A DNA stretch of 26,258 nt, from the NCBI RefSeq assembly GCF_042767895.1, contig NC_091557.1:32888671-32914928 (forward strand), given 5' to 3'. Made by a program: the position numbers and the translations under genes. A model generated the notes under the pieces. That model did not search any database. It saw nothing but the letters and a program-made list of their open reading frames with translations, and had not been told where the DNA came from. Within the stretch, counting starts at the first letter, position 1. Each line of letters begins with the position of its first letter. Positions 19,755 through 26,258 of the stretch are shown here, piece after piece. The stretch is from Penaeus vannamei (Eukaryota > Arthropoda > Malacostraca > Decapoda > Penaeidae).

Positions 19755-20088
19755 GGCTGCTGTAGCTAACGACTGCTTCTGTGTTACTTTTCTGCGTCTA
19801 TTTAATGCCAGGAGTGGGAAATGGCTGTTATTAGGGCCTGCCATCCACTCTCTGCGCTTTTCTATTTTGAATTCGTTTGCTAGTCCGTTTGTTTTTCTTT
19901 TTCTTTCTTTCTTTTTTTTTTGTTCTTGTTGTATCGCGGAGAGTCTTGATTTATTGAATTATTTTTTCTGAGTCTGAAAAGAGTCTTTTATTTTTTTATT
20001 TTTCCTCCTTTCTTTGAGCACAGCACATATATATGCAAAATACTTGTATATAAAGAGGCCCTATTCTGGAAATTTTCATTCGCTCTCC
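19755..20088. other. T-rich unique stretch
   Basis: Complex sequence to about 19870, then T-rich. The open frame inherited from 19661 ends at 19971, with Phe/Leu/Ser-rich translation at its end. No additional gene recognised. Confidence 0.45.
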
Positions 20089-20089
20089 C

Positions 20090-20272
20090 TCTCTTCCATT
20101 TCTCTCCCTTTCCAGCTTTGCTTCGCGTTCTTAGACACATCCTTCTTACTTCCCTCCCTTCCTCCTTCCCCTCACTCCCTTCCTCCTCATCCTTCCTTTT
20201 TCCCTTCCTTCTCCCTCCTTCCTTTTTTCCTTCCCCCTCCTTATCTCTCCCTTCTTCCCTTCCTCCTCCACA
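20090..20272. repeat. Pyrimidine tract
   Basis: CTTCCTCC and CCCTTCC words, almost pure C/T on the + strand. Confidence 0.9.
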
Positions 20273-20935
20273 TTCCACAAGAACAGAGAGGAATGGGGAG
20301 CAGAGTGGCCATGTTTGTGCACCTGGCGTAGTCACGTGTGTAAGCGCCAAGGACTAGTGTTTACCTGTCCTAGGGGGGTGTTTTGTCACCTCGAGAGAGA
20401 GATGGTGCTTGTTTGTATTTATAGGCTTGGCTGAGGGGAAGAGGGATAAAGGAGAGAAGGAGGGAGAGGAGGAAAAGATGAATGGAAATGATGATGAGGT
20501 TAATAACGATGGCAATGTTGATATCAGTAATAATGATAATGGTAATAGTAAAGACAAAAAATAAGAGGCAGATATAAACATGAGAAGAGAAAAAACAGGA
20601 AGTGGGAGAAAAAAGAGAAGAGGGAAAAGACGAGAACCGAGGGAGTAAAAAAACAACAAGAAGAAAACCAGAAGCCGAGAGTAGTATAGAAGAGCGAATT
20701 AGAGAGGACAGTATGTGCACAGACGTCCCAAAAGAGATTACAGCACCGCGGGAAACGACTTGAGGAAATTCTCGTGAAGTTGATGGGTTTCGTTGAGGTC
20801 AAAGAGAAACCGCCAGATTGGTTACATCTTGGACCTCACTCCCTTTTAGAAGTTAGTTGTTTTCATTTTTCTCTCAATATATTTTTCGTTTTTGTTTTCT
20901 CTAGGTTTGATCTGATTTCGGTTATATGAGGGACT
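20273..20935. other. Unique and purine-rich stretch
   Basis: 20425-20480 is AGGGAGGA-rich, 20485-20560 contains GATGATAATG-type repeats, 20575-20690 is A/G-rich, and the rest is complex. Minus-strand frames are Phe/Leu/Ser-rich artefacts. Confidence 0.5.
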
Positions 20936-21120
20936 GGGCGGAAGGAGAGGGTAAGGAAAAGGAGGGAGGCAGGAAGGATGGAAAGAAGGAAGGAATGGAG
21001 TAGAGAGCTGACAAGTCAGAATGACGAGAAGGGCAGATAGACGGGAAGATGATCAATAAATAAATAGATAATGATAAAGAGAGGAAAGGAGGAGGGGAGG
21101 GGAAAGACGGAGAAAACGAA

Positions 21121-21250
21121 GTGAGGCCGAGAGCAGAGTCTGGGAGACGAGAGACACGACTGTATCCCGGCGGAGGCGCAGACGGAGCTGGGCCAAGCCG
21201 GGCCGCGCTGGGCCGGGCAGGCGGGCGAGCTTGCGGGCGGCGTAGGGGGA
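21121..21250. other. GC- and CpG-rich block
   Basis: The most GC-rich complex segment in the window. It contains CTGGGCCAAGCCGGGCCGCG and GCAGGCGGGCGAGCTTGCGG (about 21189-21238), with repeated GCTGGGCC. It sits between a purine-rich tract (20935-21120) and a poly-G region. It could be a promoter-like or CpG-rich regulatory segment; no start-site motif supports this firmly. Confidence 0.35.
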
Positions 21251-21278
21251 AGGGGGGGGTGAGGGGGGGGGGGGGGGG
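21246..21278 (+). repeat. G-run cluster including 16 G
   Basis: G-runs at 21245-21249, 21252-21259 and 21263-21278, with strong G-quadruplex potential. Another G-rich run follows at about 21380-21391. Confidence 0.93.
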
Positions 21279-21480
21279 AGGATGTTGCGACAAAGTCTAT
21301 TGATCTATACCGGGGGCCAGCAGATACCGGGAGCGGGGGCAAAGAGACGAGGAGCGATAGGAGGATGGGGAAAAAGGGAAGGGGGGGGGGGTGGAAGAGT
21401 GGGAAATACAGAAACATCGAGGGAGTTTCGTAAAAAGAAGGGTGTGGTGTCTCGAGATAGAAAATGTAGCCATGGGAGGT

Positions 21481-21615
<135 letters not shown>

Positions 21616-21750
21616 CTTGCGTTTTTGACTTATTACCATGCATATCTCTCATCTCGTTTTTTCCAATTTCCTCTCGGGAGTTCTCTTCTCTTATATCTTT
21701 TTCCTCTCTCCTCTTCTCTCTCTCCTTGTACCTCTCTTTTTACTTTTAAG

Positions 21751-22105
21751 TTTCCATTCCTCGGGGAAGGAAGGAGGGAGGGAAGGAGGTGGAATGGGAT
21801 AGGATCAAGGATGCTGCGTGAGGTCTCGCACTCCCGCGTGAAAGGATTCTTGGCCAAAATAATTTAATCGCGGGGAACTTATTCTGAAGCTGTGGATGTC
21901 TGTTTGTCTTTTTTTCTATGTCTGTATTTATCTACTTCATATTTGTGCGTGTGTGTGCGGTGCGTGGTACATGTTTGTGTCGGATGCTCGCGTCCATATG
22001 TATTAGTGCAAAAAATCTATTTCCCATTCAAACCTGTAGCGTCCGAAGCGATTCCGCCTCGTGCCATTTCATTTGATGTTTGGTATCCACGCCATTTTGC
22101 CGCGT
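21751..22105. other. Unique stretch
   Basis: Complex sequence with a short GT-rich segment (about 21944-21985). An acceptor-like CAAACCTGTAG ends at about 22039. GCCATTTTGCCGCG (about 22091) resembles a YY1 site. No donor pairs convincingly with the acceptor. Confidence 0.4.
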
Positions 22106-22107
22106 CA

Positions 22108-22142
<35 letters not shown>
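22108..22142. repeat. (GGC)n trinucleotide repeat
   Basis: About 11-12 uninterrupted GGC units followed by GCAAGTGGCGGCGGCC. One + frame reads poly-Ala followed by AAAEDFSGASLERALERNLN, another reads poly-Gly. The array lies in a CpG-rich unique context, so coding or UTR origin cannot be excluded, but splice signals are poor. Confidence 0.95.
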
Positions 22143-22309
22143 AAGTGGCGGCGGCCGAAGATTTTTCTGGCGCGTCCTTGGAAAGGGCTTTGGAGCGGAA
22201 TTTGAATATGGTTCGGGGCTTAGCCTTGCGGATGAGCTTAGCCTTCTCCCTTTTTCATGTCTTTCTTCTTCTTTCTCTATTCCTCGCTATACCTTTCTGA
22301 CATTCTAAT

Positions 22310-22475
22310 TTTTACTTTCTCTCTTCCTCTCCCCCTTCCCTTCCCCCTTCCCCCTCTCCTTCCCTTCTTCCCCCTCTCCCTCACCCTTCCTTCCCCTCCC
22401 CTCTCCTCTCCTCTCCTCCCTTGCCCCTCTCCCTTCGTTTCCCTCTCCTCTTTTTTCTACTTTTACCTTTATGGC
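22310..22475. repeat. Pyrimidine tract
   Basis: CCCTTCC and CTCCCC words, with a TCTCC run near 22400-22415. Confidence 0.9.
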
Positions 22476-22604
22476 CTTTCCTCCTAAAATCCCCAATACC
22501 CGGGCTTTGCACTCCTGCGCCGCACCGCCGTTGCAGTACGGAGGGCAAAACTACGAGCCGGGAGGAGGACTGCGGAAGTGGTGGAGGAGTTGGCGGTGGG
22601 ATGG

Positions 22605-23445
22605 AGAGGATTAGGGGGAGGATGGAGGGGTGTTTAGGAGAGGATGGGGGGAGGGGAGATGGAGGGCAGAGGAGATGGAGAGGATGGTGGTTGGGGGGAG
22701 ATGGAGAGGTGGGATGGAGAGGATGGGGAGATGGAGGGAGGGGAGATGGAGAGGATGGTGGTTGGGGGGAGATGGAGAGGATGGGGGAGGGGGAGATGGA
22801 GAGGATGTGGAGGGAGAGGGGAGAGATGGAGGGGTGGAGATGGAGAGGATGGTGGTTTGGGGGGGGGAGATGGAGAGGATGGGGGGAGGGGGAGATGGAG
22901 AGGATGTGGAGGAGGGGGGAGGAGATGGAGATGGTGGGGTGGGATGGAGAGGTTGGTGGTTGGGGGGAGATGGAGAGGATGGGGGGAGGGTGGGATGGAG
23001 AGGATGGGGAGGGGAGGGTAGATGGAGGGGTGGGGATGGAGAGGATGGTGGTTGGGGGGGGAGATGGAGGGGTGGGGATGGAGAGGGGATGGGCAGGGGA
23101 GAGGGAGATGGAAGGGTGTTTAGGAGAGGATGGGGGTTGGGGGGAGATGGAAGGGTGTTTATGGGAGGATGGGAGAGAGGGGAGGGGCGTTTAGGAGAGG
23201 ATGGGGGAGGGGCGTTTAGGAGAGGATGGGGGAGGAGGAGGGGAGATGGAGGGGTGTTTAGGGAGAGGATGGGGAAGGGGAGGGGAGATGGAGGGGCGTT
23301 TAGGAGGAGGATGGTGGAGAGGGATGGAGAGGATGGGGAGGGGAGGGGAGATGGAGGGGTGTTTAGGAGAGGATGGTGGAGAGGGGATGGAGAGGATGGG
23401 GAGGGGAGGGGTGTGTAGGAGAGGATGGGGGGAAGCGGAGGGAGG
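22605..23445. repeat. About 830-bp purine minisatellite (GGAGATGGAGAGGATGG)
   Basis: The + strand is almost entirely G, A and T. The core GGAGATGGAGAGGATGG is repeated dozens of times, with variable GGTTGGGGG, GGAGGGG and GTTTAGGAGAGGATGG linkers. The first half is dominated by GGTGGTTGGGGGGAGATGG linkers and the second by GTTTAGGAGAGG units. Parallel + frames of up to 262 codons (Gly/Arg/Glu/Asp/Trp-rich) exist because the array lacks in-frame stops; they are not credible proteins. Confidence 0.95.
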
Positions 23446-23529
23446 TGGGGTCCTCCCTGCTAGTGCAAAGTAAAGATTCGTGTGAGCCGGGAAAGTGTGT
23501 GGGGGTGAGGAGGAAATAATGGAAAATGA

Positions 23530-23765
23530 AGGAGTGGGTTTAGTAAGGGCAGGACAAGGTGGGAGGAGGGAGGGAGGTGAGGTGCTGGTGGGAGGGGGGG
23601 GGAGGTGGAGATGGAGATGGAGTTAGATGTGGAGTTGGAAATAGAGAGGAGATAGAAATACACGAAGAAAGGGTAATGGGCAGGTTATGCAGTGGGGAAA
23701 AGGGTAAAATATTGATAAGGAAGGAAAGAGTGAGAAAGGGAAGGAGGGCGGAGGAGAGTGAGGTC
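23530..23765. repeat. Purine-rich tract
   Basis: GGGAGG, GGAGATGGAGATGG and GAAAGG words, probably a decayed relative of the preceding minisatellite. Confidence 0.8.
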
Positions 23766-23814
23766 GTGTTAGACACATAGCTGTATAGTTAAGTAAAATC
23801 AATGAAATTCTAAA

Positions 23815-24130
23815 CTTTCCATCCCCTCACTTTCCCTTACCCTCTTTTCCCCCTTCCTCTTTTATCGTCCTTCACATTTACGTCTCCTCTTTCCCCCTCC
23901 CCTCTCTCTTTCCTCCTATCCACTCCCCTCGTTGTCCGTACATTTCCCTTCCTTTCTCTTCCATTCTTACACCCTTTTTCTCTTCACCCCCACTTTTTCC
24001 CCTTTCTCTCTCTTCTCCTATTCCCACTTTTCCTCTTTTCTTCTATTCCCCTCATCCCCTATTTTCTCCTCTTCCTCTCTTTTCTCCTATCCCCCTCTCT
24101 TCTCCTCTTTTCCTCTTTTCCCCTCGCGTC
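23815..24130. repeat. Pyrimidine tract preceding a candidate acceptor
   Basis: TTTCCCC, CTCTTTTC and CTCCT words with few purines. It forms an exceptionally long polypyrimidine tract for the acceptor at 24136. Confidence 0.9.
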
Positions 24131-24136
24131 TGCCAG

Positions 24137-24186
24137 GCCCCGCCATCTGCCGCCAGCTGTTTCGGCACTTGAGGAAGGCCGCCCAA
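24137..24186 (+). CDS. Candidate 50-nt internal exon
   Basis: A long polypyrimidine tract ends CGTCTGCCAG (AG at 24135-24136). The next 50 nt end at CAA|GTAAGC (donor at 24187), close to consensus. Two frames are open through the exon. One, after a two-base split codon, reads PAICRQLFRHLRKAAQ; the other, after one base, reads PRHLPPAVSALEEGRP. The third stops. Complex sequence bounded by good signals in an otherwise repetitive region makes this the best conventional exon candidate. An alternative acceptor CCGCCAG at 24156 would leave a 30-nt microexon. The peptide is not recognised, and no neighbouring exon is identified with confidence. Confidence 0.4.
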
Positions 24187-24301
24187 GTAAGCACTGGAGT
24201 ATGATAACCCTTTTCATCTCCTTCGTGTTTACGTGGGTGTTATCGGTGTTGTTATCGCTTCTCCGCTTATTTGCGCGTGAATGCAGAGCTGGTGTGTGTG
24301 T

Positions 24302-24470
24302 GGGGGGGGGGGGATGGGAAGGAAATGGAGGTGGAGATGGAGGTGAAGATGAAGATGGAGATGTAGGTGGAGGTGGAGATGGTGAGGCAGATTTAAAAAC
24401 GGACAAGGCAAGGGCATGGAGAAGAAGAAGGAGGAAGAGAAGAAGGTGGAAGTGGAAAAATACGGAAATC
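24302..24470. repeat. Poly-G run and GATGGAGGTGGA repeat
   Basis: Twelve G at 24302-24313, then GGAGATGG/GGTGAAGATGAAGATGG hexamer-type units to about 24390, then AGAAGAAGGAGG to about 24460. Confidence 0.9.
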
Positions 24471-24505
24471 TAAGAGGATGAGGAGACACAAAAAGAGAAC
24501 AGGAT

Positions 24506-24519
24506 GGGGGGGGGGGGGG
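24506..24519 (+). repeat. Poly-G run (14 G)
   Basis: Homopolymer in a purine-rich context that continues to about 24600. Confidence 0.97.
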
Positions 24520-24600
24520 ATGGAAGAAAGAACGGGAGGAAGGATGGAAAGGAGGAGAAGGGAAAGGAGGAAATATAGAGAAAATGTGAAATGAAAGCAG

Positions 24601-25085
24601 GTAGTGACACAGGTAAATAAGAAATAAAAAATGGCAGATTAATACAAAAAACAAAGAGCTTAAACTAAATCAGAATAAACATAAGGTGTTGCAAACTCAG
24701 ATTTAGACCTTAGACGTTTCCACACCTTCATATATCTATGGGTTTATCCTTCATTTAGCCTCCATATTCTCCCTCCCCTACCACCCCCACCCCTACACAT
24801 ACCTAAATACACATGGGAAGTATCTTGAGCACACTCTCTCTCCTCCCCCAGCCTGCACCATCAGCCTCCACAGTTCCTATTACCCCCCCTCCCCCCACCG
24901 CCACCCCCCACAAAAAAAGGGAAAAAACATTCTAGAATTCATCCCCTCCACCCCTCCCTCACTGCTTCAAAAAATAGAGAGAGAGAGAGAGAAAAAGAAA
25001 CTGTCGAAGGTGTGGCATAAAAAGAGAGATTCTCTTGCCTGCCTTTTCATATTCCGCAGAGGCATGGAAATCATACCCCAGGACG
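24601..25085. other. Unique and C-rich stretch without gene
   Basis: 24601-24770 is AT-rich. 24770-24960 is C-rich with CCCCACC words. A GA run lies at about 24977-24992. CATATTCCGCAG at about 25050 resembles an acceptor but no donor follows it. Confidence 0.45.
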
Positions 25086-25094
25086 GCTTGGGAA

Positions 25095-25122
25095 GGGGCG
25101 GGGGGTGGGGGGGGGAGGGGGA
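25095..25122 (+). repeat. G-rich cluster
   Basis: Consecutive runs of 4-8 G separated by one or two bases give strong G-quadruplex potential. Confidence 0.85.
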
Positions 25123-25490
25123 CTCGCCCGTGTAAACGAACCTTTTCTTTTTACTCTCCTCTTATTCCCCCTCTCCCTCCCCCTCCCATCCCCACTCCCC
25201 CCCTTTTCACTTTTTTCCGCTTTTCTTTTCGCGTTCTTGTTGGTGTCTTGGGAATTTATGTATTTTATGGAAATCATTTTCTTTGTTTGGGTGGTGTATT
25301 TTTTCTTGTATTTTGAAGTTATTTTGAAGTTATTTTAGGTTATAAAATTATTTATTAGTTCTTGGATTTTTAAGATTTTGTGTGTACTGCCGTATTTTGG
25401 TCATAAAAGTGCAGCGCCAGCAGAGGAATCTATTCGGATTTTAGTATATGGCCTCAGCGCCACTCGTGGAACTTGTTATCTTTACTACTG
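25123..25490. other. Pyrimidine-rich then AT-rich unique stretch
   Basis: 25143-25230 is C/T-rich and the remainder T-rich complex sequence. No gene recognised. Confidence 0.45.
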
Positions 25491-25497
25491 GTATACG

Positions 25498-25870
25498 CTC
25501 TCCCTCCCATCCCTTCCCCCTACCCCCCTACCTTCCCTCCCCCCCTCTTCCCCTTCTCCCTCTCTCTTTCCGTCTTCCCCTTCCTCCTCTCACCCCCTTC
25601 CCCTCTGTGCCATCTTTCATCTTTCCCTCCTCCCTCTCTTCCCACCTCTCCCCCATCCCCCTCCTTCCCTTCTCTCCCCAGCCTCCCTCCCCTGCTCCCT
25701 GCCCACTTCCCTCCCCAGCCTCCTCCTTCCCGCTTCATGCCCATCCGTTATTTTTACGATCGGGCTACACGTCACGGCAATGCCCATCATTCTCTAGGCA
25801 TTTAGATCCGCTCCTTCCCCCCCCCCTTCCCCCAACTATTCTTCCCCCTCCCTCTCCCCCACCCCCACCC
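25498..25870. repeat. Pyrimidine tract with short unique interruption
   Basis: CCCTCC/CTTCCCC words. A complex segment, about 25735-25812, interrupts the tract. All three + frames are Pro/Ser/Leu-rich artefacts. Confidence 0.9.
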
Positions 25871-26258
25871 TGAGAAAGACGACTCCATCTTCATTTCTTA
25901 CCGTGATTTGCTTCCCTTCTCCTGTTCTGTCTCCTTTAATTTTGTGTTATTTTTTTTTTTATTTCGACGGTCTCTTTCTATTTTTTGACGTTTTTTGGGG
26001 GTCTGCATGTATTCTTTTTTTTACCTTCGTTTCGCTTTTCTTTGTATTCCAATCACGTTTATTATTTCTCTGGGCCTTCCCTCGCCTCTTTTCTCTCTGT
26101 TTCCCTTCCCCTATGGACACCCTTTGATTTTAAAAATTGCATTGTTTTCATTGTCATTTTTTCTTGCCTTCTCCGTTTCCTTTTCTGTCCTTTGTCTCAG
26201 TTTTGAATTTTCCTGTCACTTTTTTATTCTCTTTTCCTATATTCCTAGTTCTATTTGG
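25871..26258. other. T-rich unique sequence to window end
   Basis: TTTTC/CTTTTC-rich, low to moderate complexity. Phe/Leu-rich frames only; no gene, RNA or element recognised. Confidence 0.5.

Noticed and set aside
20341..20385. Minus-strand GGACAG|GTAAAC as a recursive site
   Set aside because: Preceding minus-strand sequence is short and only partly pyrimidine, and the donor is non-consensus.
22421..23418. Overlapping + frames of 257 and 262 codons
   Set aside because: They are parallel translations of the purine minisatellite; several frames are open at once because the array lacks stops, and composition is almost only Gly, Arg, Glu, Asp, Trp, Met.

Overview
This window looks like non-coding DNA from a large, repeat-rich animal genome. 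The very high density of simple-sequence repeats of many classes (TG/CA, CT/GA, ATT, CTA/CTG, AT, GACA, GGC, polypurine minisatellites) and a dispersed element recognised at 8436-8685 resemble marine invertebrates, most of all penaeid shrimp. The organism assignment is inference from composition and memory; no conserved gene anchors it. No complete protein-coding gene, rRNA or tRNA was found. Nearly all long open frames are translations of microsatellites or pyrimidine/purine tracts.

Layout. 1-1380: TG array, AT-rich DNA with a forkhead-like triplication, a candidate recursive splice site at 633/634, then a C-rich tract. 1380-1905: ATT/GTT then CTA/CTG arrays with a pure CTG run. 1906-4430: mostly non-repetitive DNA with a CpG-rich block, an open frame ending on a splice donor (3056-3252), and a GATA palindrome plus YY1-like inverted repeat. 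4430-6900: AT-rich 23-bp minisatellite, CAT-rich DNA, pyrimidine tracts, long CT array. 6900-8770: a weak exon candidate holding a G-quadruplex motif, about 580 bp of ATT repeats, and a short inverted-repeat-bounded element. 8770-10758: unique DNA, a 54-bp minisatellite, a pyrimidine tract. 10759-11258: assembly gap of exactly 500 N. 11259-12004: CA arrays with a perfect duplicate block. 12005-19190: unique islands alternating with purine and pyrimidine tracts, AT and GA arrays, and a CCCTAC-type degenerate array. 19191-20090: long CA/CG array followed by a second, stronger candidate recursive splice site at 19660/19661. 20090-24130: pyrimidine and purine tracts, a GC-rich block, CT array, GGC array and an about 830-bp purine minisatellite. 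24137-24186: a small exon candidate with good splice signals. 24187-26258: G-runs and pyrimidine tracts with short unique islands.

Interpretation. The simplest model is that most of the window lies inside one or more very long introns of a gene on the + strand. The main evidence is two sites, 19,027 bp apart, at which a polypyrimidine tract and CAG abut a consensus GTAAGT donor, each followed about 55 bp later by a second donor. That is the architecture of recursive (ratchet) splicing described for long introns in Drosophila and vertebrates. The reading phases of the two putative exons do not fit consecutive coding exons, which favours recursion or cryptic exons over ordinary ones. Transcript data would be needed to settle this.
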